A stretch of DNA of 14,331 nucleotides, from the NCBI GenBank assembly GCA_016650185.1, contig JAENWE010000067.1, positions 1 to 14,331 on the forward strand. The letters run 5' to 3'. The notes beneath the pieces are model-generated. The model worked only from the letters and a program-made list of their open reading frames with translations, ran no database searches and was not told where the DNA came from. A program made the position numbers and the translations under genes. This DNA is from Vicinamibacteria bacterium (GTDB lineage: Bacteria > Acidobacteriota > Vicinamibacteria > Fen-336 > JAGNNV01). Shown here piece after piece: positions 6,376 to 14,200 of the stretch; position 1 is the stretch's first letter, and each line of letters starts with the position of its first letter.

Positions 6376-7316
6376 CCACGGGGCTCAGCCCGAAACCCCT
6401 TTCGTCCTCGCCTCATCCTCATTCGGGCGAAGGACGGGATCAAGGAGTCGGCAAATCCGCGCTGGGCCGCATCGTGGCCTTTGGTCGGATGATCAGGTTC
6501 TCTCACTCGATCTTCGCTCTGCCCTTTGCTCTGGCCTCGTTCGTTCTGGCCGCGCGGCACGAGGGATTCCAGTCCCGACAACTGCTCTGGGTGATCGTGG
6601 CCATGGGAGGGGCGCGAAGCGCGGCCATGGGTTTCAACCGCTGGCTCGACGCCGATATCGACGCCAAGAACCCGCGAACGGAGAAGCGCGAAATTCCGGC
6701 CGGCACGCTGTCCCGGGCCCAGGTGCTTTGGTTCGTGATTGGGTCGAGCGGGGTTCTGGTCTTCGCGGCCTGGCGCCTGAATCCTCTCTGCCTGGCGCTG
6801 TCCCCGCTCGCACTCGCCATCGTCTTCGGCTATTCCTATACCAAGCGTTTCACCCTGCTCTCTCACGCGGTTCTTGGGCTGTCGCTCGCCATTGCTCCTC
6901 TGGGAGCCTGGCTTGCCGTGCGCGGCCGGTTCGAGATGACTCCGATCCCGATTGGACTCGCGGTCCTCTTCTGGGTGGGTGGTTTCGACATCTTGTATTC
7001 GTGCCAGGATGTCGAGTTCGATCGCCGCCAGGCCCTGCATTCCATCCCGGCCCGCCTTGGCATCCCTCGGGCTCTTCTCCTGGCCAGAGCAGCGCACGTC
7101 CTGGCCATCGGGTGCCTCCTGCTGCTGGCCGTGGTTGAGTCCCTTCACCCGGTCTACTTCGTGGGGCTCGCTCTGATGGCCGCGCAGTTTATCTACGAGC
7201 ACTCGCTGGTCAAGGCGCACGACTTGTCAAAGATTGATGCCGCATTCTTCACGGTGAACGGTTGGGTTGGCGTGCTGTACTTCGTCACCGTTCTCTTCTC
7301 GAGTTTCCTGAAATGA
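6372..7316 (+). CDS. mqnP: UbiA-family polyprenyltransferase, MqnP-like (menaquinone biosynthesis)
   Basis: This is a 314-residue integral membrane enzyme that attaches a polyprenyl chain to the aromatic quinone precursor. Both aspartate-rich motifs are visible: N89-x3-D93-x3-D97 in GFNRWLDADIDAKNPRT and D213-x3-D217 in YSCQDVEFDRRQALHS. They bind Mg-diphosphate. About eight hydrophobic segments follow IRFSHSIFALPFALASF (41-57). The start is set by the ATGA overlap with the amidohydrolase, and its own stop overlaps ubiE in the same way. The first 30 residues (LSPKPLSSSPHPHSGEGRDQG) are poorly membrane-like and unusual for the family, which normally begins near residue 35. This part is encoded by a REP-like palindrome. 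A downstream start, for example GTG at 6474 or ATG at 6489, would remove it. Placement between mqnX and ubiE favours a menaquinone over a ubiquinone role. Confidence 0.92.
   Translation: MTTGLSPKPLSSSPHPHSGEGRDQGVGKSALGRIVAFGRMIRFSHSIFALPFALASFVLAARHEGFQSRQLLWVIVAMGGARSAAMGFNRWLDADIDAKNPRTEKREIPAGTLSRAQVLWFVIGSSGVLVFAAWRLNPLCLALSPLALAIVFGYSYTKRFTLLSHAVLGLSLAIAPLGAWLAVRGRFEMTPIPIGLAVLFWVGGFDILYSCQDVEFDRRQALHSIPARLGIPRALLLARAAHVLAIGCLLLLAVVESLHPVYFVGLALMAAQFIYEHSLVKAHDLSKIDAAFFTVNGWVGVLYFVTVLFSSFLK
6403..6436. repeat. REP-like imperfect palindrome inside the 5' end of the prenyltransferase gene
   Basis: The left arm CGTCCTCGCC (6403-6412) is complementary to the right arm GGCGAAGGACG (6426-6436) apart from a one-base bulge, with a 13-base loop. 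The encoded peptide SSPHPHSGEGRDQGVG resembles the translation of dispersed palindromic elements seen between genes in other genomes. No second copy is visible in this window, so its repeat status is unproven. Confidence 0.4.
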
Positions 7317-8023
7317 CCGGCGCGCCCCCAACCCCGGGTCGGCCCGAGAAGGACAATGTCCGCGCGATGTTCGACGCGATTGCTCCCCGGTACGACATCT
7401 TGAACCGTGTCCTGTCCGCTCGGGTCGATGTCGCCTGGCGGCGGAAAGCGGTGGTGGCGCTCGAGGTCAGGCCGGGTGATTGCGTGCTCGATCTGGCGAC
7501 GGGCACGGGTGACCTCCTCCTCGAGGAATTGAGTGCGGGGGCCCTGCGTAGCGTGGGCGCGGACCTCTCCTTCGGCATGTTGCAACGCGTGAGACCGAAG
7601 TTCGCGCGCGCTGGTCGGGCGGACCCCCGCGTTTGTCAAGGGGATGCTGAGCGTCTGCCCTTCGGTGACGGCAGCTTCGACGGTGCATCGATCGCATTCG
7701 GCATTCGCAACGTTTCTGACCGCGCCCAGGGTTTGCGCGAAATGCGCCGGGTAGTCAAGCCGGGCGGACGGGTGGTGGTCCTCGAGTTCCACGAGACGAC
7801 CGGTCTCATCGGCGCGATCTTCCGCCTGTACTTCCATCACATCCTGCCAAAGATCGGCGCTCTGGTGAGCAGTCGCGAGGCGTATTCATACCTGCCGAGA
7901 TCCGTGGCCAATTTCGAGACGCCGGAAGCCTTCGGCGCGTTGATGCGCGGCGCCGGACTCCGCGAGGTCAACTCAGGGCCTCTGACCTTCGGCATCGCCT
8001 GGTTGCACGTGGGCAGGGTTTGA
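7313..8023 (+). CDS. ubiE: Demethylmenaquinone methyltransferase (UbiE/MenG)
   Basis: This 236-residue class I SAM-dependent methyltransferase does the last C-methylation of menaquinone. Family signs are NVRAMFDAIAPRYDILN at 15-31, the SAM-binding motif VLDLATGTGD at 58-67, GDAERLPFGDGSFDG near 109-123, AFGIRNV, and the UbiE-specific YFHHILPKIGALVS and AYSYLPRSV stretches. The start at 7313 gives an ATGA overlap with the prenyltransferase stop and a normal N-terminus; an ATG-less in-frame extension to 7262 would overlap that gene needlessly. It is the third gene of the quinone module (mqnX, mqnP, ubiE). In a futalosine-pathway organism it should act on demethylmenaquinone and not on a ubiquinone precursor. 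The gene ends in TGA, and a 134-bp gap follows. Confidence 0.96.
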   Translation: MTGAPPTPGRPEKDNVRAMFDAIAPRYDILNRVLSARVDVAWRRKAVVALEVRPGDCVLDLATGTGDLLLEELSAGALRSVGADLSFGMLQRVRPKFARAGRADPRVCQGDAERLPFGDGSFDGASIAFGIRNVSDRAQGLREMRRVVKPGGRVVVLEFHETTGLIGAIFRLYFHHILPKIGALVSSREAYSYLPRSVANFETPEAFGALMRGAGLREVNSGPLTFGIAWLHVGRV

Positions 8024-8157
8024 ACGAGCCGCCGAGGCAAAGGGCATCACCTGGAGTCCGGAGGATTTTGAGCGGGCGCTTGAACTGGGGCGGCCAGAGG
8101 GCGACCAAGGTCCGCTCAGCGGATCTTGGGGTGCGCAAGTAACATCCTCATCGTTTG
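8024..8157 (+). other. Intergenic stretch with a protein-like but startless reading
   Basis: Between ubiE and the membrane-protein gene, frame 3 reads without a stop from 7986 onward. Around 8022-8094 it gives a protein-like, charged peptide (FERAAEAKGITWSPEDFER). No start codon with a ribosome site fits it. GGAGGA at 8060-8065 has only a TTG two bases later, leading to a 24-residue frame that stops at 8142. It may be a decayed gene end, or chance. The 8105-8129 dyad lies inside this stretch. Confidence 0.3.
8105..8129. promoter_or_regulatory. Strong 12-bp dyad (hairpin or operator) between ubiE and the membrane-protein gene
   Basis: CCAAGGTCCGCT at 8105-8116 and AGCGGATCTTGG at 8118-8129 are reverse complements with a single mismatch (a G-U pair in RNA), around one central base. 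As RNA it would fold as a 10-bp stem with a five-base loop. No run of T follows, so it is not a standard intrinsic terminator. It could be a processing or 3'-end-protecting hairpin for the quinone transcript, or an operator for the membrane-protein gene that starts 29 bases later. Confidence 0.5.
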
Positions 8158-8844
8158 ATGTTCATCCCTGTCGCCTTGGCGCTACTGGACTTTGCGCCCG
8201 TGTTCTTCCTCTCGCTTGGGCTTTTTTTCTTGGCCCAATTGGTCGAGCGACTCGACCCGCGCTGCCGACGCATGGCGCTTGCCGGCTTCGCTCTGGTCAT
8301 GCTGGGCGGTTTGGCCCGGGCTGCATCCAACCTGGCTCTCGCGATTTCGGGCGAGTCCATTCCGGTGCTTTCCACCACGCTGTATGTTTTTTGCGGACCG
8401 GGATTCACTCTGATGGGGGCCGCTTTGATTCGTGGCCGCGCGACCACACTGGGGCGTCGGGTGGTGAGGGATCCATGGTTCGCGCCGACCGCCTTCTCCT
8501 GGCTCGTCCTCCTCCTCGCCTTCTACTTGAACGCAACGACGGAAGGCGACGCCTGGAAAGGGGCACTTCTGGGTCTCGGTCTCGCCGGCTGTATAGCCAC
8601 GGTGTTTGCCGCCGCGAGTCTTGGTCTGAGGAGGCAGCTTCACATGGCGGCAGCACTCTTTCTTCTTAACCTGATCGGGATCTCGGCCGTCTTGGGTCTT
8701 CAGATTCTCGTCGATCAAAACCTGTGGACTCAATTGGTTGGAGAGTTGTTGAGCCTGGCTGCAGAGGCCGCTTTCGCCTTCGCGGCCTGGCGAGTGGCCG
8801 CCGAGTATCACGCCCGGATCGGGCCCACAGCGGCGACCCGATAG
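8158..8844 (+). CDS. Polytopic membrane protein of unknown function
   Basis: I do not recognise this 228-residue protein. It has about seven hydrophobic segments, at roughly 5-29, 38-62, 70-92, 109-125, 134-156, 162-182 and 191-211, with short loops. There is no signal peptide, Cys cluster or obvious catalytic motif. Basic residues cluster between segments 1 and 2 (ERLDPRCRR), after segment 3 (IRGRATTLGRRVVR) and after segment 5 (LRRQ). This positive-inside pattern would put the N-terminus outside. A TTG directly before the ATG is a possible alternative start; an in-frame stop at 8140 rules out anything earlier. No good ribosome-binding site is visible. It lies between the quinone and efflux modules, 27 bp before the next gene. 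A role as a sensor or as an accessory to either module is open. Translation is supported by its codon pattern, strand and position. Confidence 0.72.
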   Translation: MFIPVALALLDFAPVFFLSLGLFFLAQLVERLDPRCRRMALAGFALVMLGGLARAASNLALAISGESIPVLSTTLYVFCGPGFTLMGAALIRGRATTLGRRVVRDPWFAPTAFSWLVLLLAFYLNATTEGDAWKGALLGLGLAGCIATVFAAASLGLRRQLHMAAALFLLNLIGISAVLGLQILVDQNLWTQLVGELLSLAAEAAFAFAAWRVAAEYHARIGPTAATR

Positions 8845-8871
8845 GGGAAACGGTTGCACAAATGACCCAGC

Positions 8872-9075
8872 ATGCACCGGTTGACCCGCTATTTCGAGGA
8901 AGCCCTCGAAACCAGGGAAGACGCCCAGCGTATGGCGCTGTTCCTCTCTGAGACCGTGGCCGCGGTCCTGTCGCGCCGGATTCCAGAGACCTCGGGCCCC
9001 AAACTTGAAGACGACGCTGAATTTTTGTCCGACCTCCCGCTGAGCGGACTTTCAGGAAGAAGAAAGAAGTCATGA
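8872..9075 (+). CDS. Small hypothetical protein (67 aa) coupled to the efflux operon
   Basis: This is a 67-residue, charged, soluble-looking protein. Residues 1-36 (with FEEALETREDAQRMALFLSE) are likely a long amphipathic helix. Residues 45-53 are acidic (KLEDDAEFL), and the tail is basic (GRRKKS). It has no signal peptide, membrane segment or Cys/His cluster, and I know no family for it. Its TGA overlaps the ATG of the TolC gene as ATGA, and its last codons carry the GGAAGAAGAAAG sequence that serves as the TolC ribosome site. Translation through it is therefore expected to feed TolC. No strong ribosome site precedes its own ATG, and a TGA three codons upstream fixes the start at or after 8872. 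It could be a small regulator of the pump, a structural partner, or a leader peptide. Confidence 0.6.
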   Translation: MHRLTRYFEEALETREDAQRMALFLSETVAAVLSRRIPETSGPKLEDDAEFLSDLPLSGLSGRRKKS

Positions 9076-10376
9076 TCCACTTGATTCTGAGTGCGGCCCT
9101 CGCAGCCCAGGCCCCGGCAACGCCGGAGCCGGTCCTGCCTCGCCTCACCCTGAGGGCGGCCCTCGACCGGGCCTTCCTGCTCGCCCCGGCTGCGATCAGG
9201 GCCCTGGACGAGGTGACCGCCGCGGTGGGACAGAAGGACGCCACGAAGTCACTCGTGCTGCCCCGAATCAACATCACCGGCAGCCTCATTCGCAACTCCG
9301 AGGAGGTCACGTTTGGATCGCCCGAGGATTCTCGAACCATTCTCCCCGGCACGGACTGGAACGCCCGCGTGACTCTTCAGCAGCCGGTCTATGCGGGTCG
9401 ACGCGAGCTACGGCTCTACAACCAGTCGAAAGAAGGCGTCATTCTGGCCCGCGACGGCCAGCAAGCGACGCGTGATCGCATCGCCCTTCGCGTGATCGCG
9501 GACTATTCGGCGGCGGTGCAGGCCCTCGCCTTGGTCCGCGTCGAGACGCAGGCCGCCGAACTCGCGGAGAAGAGAATCACGCAGGCTCAGGCCTTGTTCG
9601 AGGCTGGCGAGGTCACCCGGATCGACATCCTCCGCGCGGAGACCGCGCGCAAGGCGGCACTTCGCCGGGTGGCGACCTCCGAGGCTGAAGCGATCCAGGC
9701 TCGCTCCCGCCTCCGGATGGTGCTTGCCATCGATGGGGGCGACGGTGAGCTCGGCGATCTGGATGAAGACGCGGAGATCGGCCTGCCCGTCCTCGGTCCG
9801 GAAACGCTGGAGGCCCGGGCCTTGATTCGTCCTGAGATCAAGCAGGCGGAGACGAATGTTCGCATCGCCAGTCTCGAAGTCCTGAAACAAAAGGGCGCCT
9901 ATCTTCCCGTGCTCATCGCCGACGTCGGCTATGTCCGGCAGAAGTCGTCCTTTCCGTCGGACGGATACGGCTACGCCGCTTTGCGCTTTACCGTCCCCGT
10001 GTTCCAAGGCGGGGAGGTCGGGGCCAGGACGCGGGTGGCGGCGGCGCGGCTTCACCAGGCCGAGGTGACGCTCGCCGAGGAGCGCCGTCAGGCGAGCGAA
10101 GACGTGCGACAGGCACTGGCCTTGCTTGAGGTGGCTCGGAGGTCTAGGTCCCTGGCGGACGAACAGGTGAAGGCAGCCGAAGCCGAGTACGCTCAGGCAC
10201 GCGATCTTTATGAGCAGCGGGAGGTGACCGCGCTCGATCTTCAGGCGGCAGAGTCCGCTCTTTCCGAAGCGAGGCGCGATTTGATTCAGGCCCGTTTTGG
10301 AGTGCTGCGAGCCGAAGCGTCAGCCTGGCTCGCCGCCGGCTCGCTGGCGGAGGCCGCACTGGAGAACTTCAAATGA
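9072..10376 (+). CDS. TolC-family outer membrane efflux channel
   Basis: This 434-residue protein forms the trimeric outer-membrane duct of a tripartite pump. A short signal peptide (MIHLILSAALAAQAPA) precedes two outer-membrane-efflux repeats, at about 27-215 and 235-425. Each has long heptad-rich helices and a short beta strand: ARVTLQQPVYAGRRELRLYNQ near 98-118 and AALRFTVPVFQGGEVGARTRVA near 303-324. These are the typical PVF/Y-x-GG-turn boundaries of the family. There is no lipobox Cys. Length is normal. The ATG overlaps the stop of the 67-residue gene, and its own stop overlaps the adaptor start (ATGA), so the operon order is small gene, channel, adaptor, pump. The ribosome site GGAAGAAGAAAGAAG lies just upstream. 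Substrate cannot be predicted. Confidence 0.95.
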   Translation: MIHLILSAALAAQAPATPEPVLPRLTLRAALDRAFLLAPAAIRALDEVTAAVGQKDATKSLVLPRINITGSLIRNSEEVTFGSPEDSRTILPGTDWNARVTLQQPVYAGRRELRLYNQSKEGVILARDGQQATRDRIALRVIADYSAAVQALALVRVETQAAELAEKRITQAQALFEAGEVTRIDILRAETARKAALRRVATSEAEAIQARSRLRMVLAIDGGDGELGDLDEDAEIGLPVLGPETLEARALIRPEIKQAETNVRIASLEVLKQKGAYLPVLIADVGYVRQKSSFPSDGYGYAALRFTVPVFQGGEVGARTRVAAARLHQAEVTLAEERRQASEDVRQALALLEVARRSRSLADEQVKAAEAEYAQARDLYEQREVTALDLQAAESALSEARRDLIQARFGVLRAEASAWLAAGSLAEAALENFK

Positions 10377-11290
10377 GACTGGATATGAATCAAAGAACAC
10401 TGCGACGTCTGCGCCTCGGCGCACTCGCCCTTGCGGCCCTGGCTCTCGGCGTCGCACTCGGGTTGCCCAGGGCCTCGGCTCAGGCCCCGCCCGTCACGAG
10501 CCCGCCCGCCAAAGGCCTGCCGCGCGATGTCCGGGAACTCGCGGCCGCGGTGGACAAGGCCGCCGAAGACGCGGCGGCCCTCTCGGCGCGATACTCTGGG
10601 GAATTCGTTTCCGCGCAGCGATCTGAGTTGACCTCGCGCATCGCCGGCCGGGTCAAGAACGTCATGGTGGACGAGGGCTCTCTGGTTGGGAACGGCGCCC
10701 CGCTCCTCGAGCTCGAAACCGAGTATCTCGATCTGGAAGTCAGGCAAGCCGCGGCCGAAGTGGCCCGGTCCCAGGCGGCCCTCAATGAAGCCCAGCGCGA
10801 CGCCCAGCGGAAGGCAGAGTTGGTGGCCAAGGGCTCGGTCTCGGAGGCGGCGAGCTTTCGGTCGTCGAGTGTCTTCGCGCAGGCCCAGGCCCAGCTCGAG
10901 GCCGCCAGTGTCCGGTTGAGCCTGGCCGAAACGCGGCGCGGCGACGCTCTTCTGAGAGCGCCGTTTGGCGGCGTGGTGGAAAGGCGCATGGTAAACAGCG
11001 GCGAGCGACTGGCCGAGATGACGCCGGCCTTCGTCATCGTCCAGATGGCGCCGCTCAAGCTTCGGTTCCGTGTCCGCGAGACGGATCTCACTCTGGTGCG
11101 CAAGGGCCAGGGGGTCGAGGCCGAGGTCGAGGCGTACCCCGGCGTGAAGTTCCGAGGCGTGATTTCGGTGGCGGGAGGCGCGATCGACCCGGCCACCCGG
11201 ACGTTTCTGGCCGAGGCGCGGTTCGACAATCGCGATCTGAAGCTGCGGCCGGGGCTGTTCGCCCGGGTTCGCGTCCTGACCGGCAAGTGA
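10373..11290 (+). CDS. RND efflux periplasmic adaptor (HlyD/AcrA family)
   Basis: This 305-residue membrane-fusion protein bridges the inner-membrane pump and the TolC channel. Residues 1-37 are a long signal peptide or uncleaved anchor with a hydrophobic core (LGALALAALALGVALG); there is no lipobox Cys. A proline/alanine-rich stretch follows. The first half of the lipoyl domain is at about 77-115 (SRIAGRVKNVMVDEGSLVGNGAPLLEL). An alpha-helical hairpin spans 118-188 (AAAEVARSQAALNEAQRDAQ). The second lipoyl half is at about 190-212 (LLRAPFGGVVERRMVNSGE). The beta-barrel runs from 225 to the end (RPGLFARVRV). It is shorter than AcrA, with a short hairpin and little membrane-proximal domain. 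ATG at 10373 overlaps the TolC stop; a second ATG at 10385 would also give a signal peptide. The pump gene begins six bases after it. Confidence 0.93.
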   Translation: MRLDMNQRTLRRLRLGALALAALALGVALGLPRASAQAPPVTSPPAKGLPRDVRELAAAVDKAAEDAAALSARYSGEFVSAQRSELTSRIAGRVKNVMVDEGSLVGNGAPLLELETEYLDLEVRQAAAEVARSQAALNEAQRDAQRKAELVAKGSVSEAASFRSSSVFAQAQAQLEAASVRLSLAETRRGDALLRAPFGGVVERRMVNSGERLAEMTPAFVIVQMAPLKLRFRVRETDLTLVRKGQGVEAEVEAYPGVKFRGVISVAGGAIDPATRTFLAEARFDNRDLKLRPGLFARVRVLTGK

Positions 11291-11296
11291 GCCCCC

Positions 11297-14200
11297 ATGC
11301 AAAAGCTCGCTGAAATCTGCATCGATCGTCCGGTCTTCGCGACCGTCCTGATCCTCACTCTCGTGGTGGTGGGCGCCTTTGGGTACTCAACCCTCGGCCT
11401 CGACCGATTTCCAAACGTCGACTTTCCCTTCGTCACCGTCACCACAAGGCTTCCCGGGGCGGCGCCTCAGGAAATGGAAACCGACGTGAGCGAGAAGATC
11501 GAGGATGCGGTCAGCTCGATTTCCGGCATCGACGAGTTGCGGTCGTTCTCATCCGACGGCTTTTCGGTGGTCACAGTCGGCTTCAACCTCGAGAAGGACG
11601 GGAACGTCGGCGGTCAGGAAGTGCGAGAGCGCGTCGATGGCGCGACCTTCCTTCTTCCGCGCGGTATCGAGCCGCCGGTGGTCGAAAAGATCGTGGCCGA
11701 CGCCACGCCGGTGATCGCGGTCATTCTGTCGGGCGACGCCACCTTGCGCGAACTGACGGAGTTCGGCGACAAGGTTCTGAAGCGTAACCTCGGCACCGTC
11801 TCGGGCGTGGGACAGGCCAGGATTATCGGTGGTCGCGCCCGGCAGGTGCGTGTCGTGGCCAACGCCGGAGCCATCGCCAGTCTCGGCATTCCCGCGGCTC
11901 AGGTGGTCCAGGCCATCCAGGCCCAGAACCTCCAACTTCCCGGAGGAAAGGTGGAGCAGGGCGCTCGCGATCTCTCCTTGCGGACCTTCGGTCGGGTACC
12001 CACCGTCGACGACTTCGGCGAAATCGTGGTGGCCAGCAAGAACGGCGTGCCGGTGCGCCTGAAGGATGTGGCTCGGATCGAAGATGGCCAGGAGGATCCG
12101 GAGTCGACCGCGGTCTGGAACGGCCAGCCCGCGGTCAGCATCCTGGTGAGAAAGCAGTCGGGCGCCAACACAGTGGCCACGGTGGCGGCGGTGCGGCGGA
12201 AGGTCGAGTCATTGCGCCCCCGCCTCCCCAAGGGCTGGCGCATCGATTACGCGCGCGATCAGTCGGAGTTCGTGAAGACCGCGATCGCTGCGGTCCAGGA
12301 GCATCTGATCCTGGGATCGATCCTGGCCGCGGGTGTGGTGTGGATGTTCCTCCGGCGCTCGCGCCCGACTCTCATCGCCGCCCTGTCGATTCCCGCCTCG
12401 ATCATCAGCGCCTTCGCCGCGATCAAGTACATGGGCTACACCCTCAACACGATCACCCTGCTGGCCCTGACTCTGGTCGTCGGCATCGTCATCGACGACG
12501 CGGTGATCGTGATCGAGAACATCTTCAGGTTGTTGGAGGACAGGCGGCTTCCTCCCCGTCAGGCCGCCATTGAGGGCACGCGCGAGATCGGTCTCGCCGT
12601 CCTCGCCACCACTCTGTCTCTGATCGCGGTCTTCCTGCCCATCGGCTTCATGGGCGGCATCGTGGGCCGGTTCATGGGGAGTTTCGGCATCACCATGAGC
12701 TTCGCGATCTTCATTTCCCTGATCGTGGCCTTCACCATCACTCCCATGCTGTGCGCCCGCTGGCTTCGAGTTCCCAAGGAAGGCGATGTAGTGGTGCCCG
12801 TTCATGGTCTCAACGAGCGTGCGCCCGGGATCTACGGCGCCATCGAGTGGGGATACATGACCATGCTTCGCTGGGCCATGGGTCATCGCTTCGCCATGTT
12901 GACGGTCATCGCCCTCACCGTGGCTTCGGCCGTGCCCCTCGGCCGGGCGGCCAACAAGAACTTTCTTCCCACCGACGATGAAGGCCAGTTCGAGGTCCTG
13001 GTGAGAGCCCCGGAAGGCTGGTCGCTTGACTCTTCCAAGGCCCTGATGGAGTCGATCGCGAAGCAGGTTCGCGCGCTCGAGGGAGTCGAAGCCACCTTGA
13101 CCACGATCGGCGCCGATCCCCTTCGCACCCAGAATTTCGGCAGCATCTACGTCAAGATGAAGGACCTGGAGCACCGGACCACCAGCGTGTTCGCGGTTCA
13201 GGCCCAGGTGCGCGATGAGGTTCTGAGCCGCTATGAGTCCCTCAAGATTCGCGCCTCGGTGAGCCAGGTCAACGTGATCGGCTCGGGCAACAACGCGACC
13301 ATCCAGTTCTGGGTCGGAGGTCCCGATCTCAAGAAGCTGGAGGAGTACTCAACGGTCCTTCTGGCCGAGATGAAGAAGGTGCCGGGCGTGGTCGATGCGG
13401 ACACCGACCTCGTGACCGGCAAGCCGGAGCTGGGGGTGGTGATTGACCGTGAGAAGGCGGCCGACTTGGGCGTTCGCGTGGTCGACATCGCCTCAACTCT
13501 GAACGCCATGGTGGGCGGCGTGAAGGTCACGGACTACTACGAAGGCGGAGAACGCTACGATGTCTGGCTGCGGGCCGAAGGGGCGGATCGTTCGGCCTCG
13601 GGGCCCATCGCGGAGACGCGCGTGCCATCGTCGCAACTCGGCTCCGTTCGTCTCGGTGACGTCGTGCGGTTCGAGGAATCGAGCGGCCCGGCGGTGGTGA
13701 ACCGGATCGGCCGCACCCGTCAGGTCCTCATCACCTGCAACCTGAAGCTGGGATTCTCGGAGCAAGCGGTCATTCAGGCCCTTAACGCCAAGGCCGCCAG
13801 CCTGAACATGGAGACGGAATACGCCTACGGCCTGACTGGCCGGTCGAAGGAGCAGGGCCGGGCTGCGGGAGCCTTCCTCCTGGCCTTCCTGTCCTCCGGC
13901 ATCTTCATGTATCTGGTGCTGGCGGCCCAGTTCGAGAGCTGGCTGCACCCCATCACGATTCTGATGGCTCTGCCCATTACCGTGCCCTTCGCCCTGTTTG
14001 CCATCGTGATCTTCAATCAGTCGATCAACATCTACTCGGCTCTCGGTATCATGGTGCTGTTCGGCGTGGTCAAGAAGAACGGCATCCTGCAGATCGACCA
14101 CACCAACAACCTGCGGGCACGCGGCATGGACCGTGCGACGGCAATTCTGCAGGCCAACCGCGACCGCCTGCGGCCGATCCTGATGACCACACTCGCCTTC

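Noticed and set aside
5916..7220. A 434-codon minus-strand open frame across mqnX and mqnP
   Set aside because: It lies opposite two recognised genes and its translation is low-complexity, rich in Arg, Glu, Gly and Gln.
8068..8142. A 24-residue reading from TTG at 8068 behind GGAGGA
   Set aside because: The spacing of two bases between the ribosome site and TTG is too short, and the peptide has no recognisable feature.
12209..13174. A 321-codon minus-strand open frame inside the RND pump
   Set aside because: The plus strand encodes continuous AcrB-type sequence with all relay residues; the antisense product is His/Asp/Gly-rich and shadow-like.
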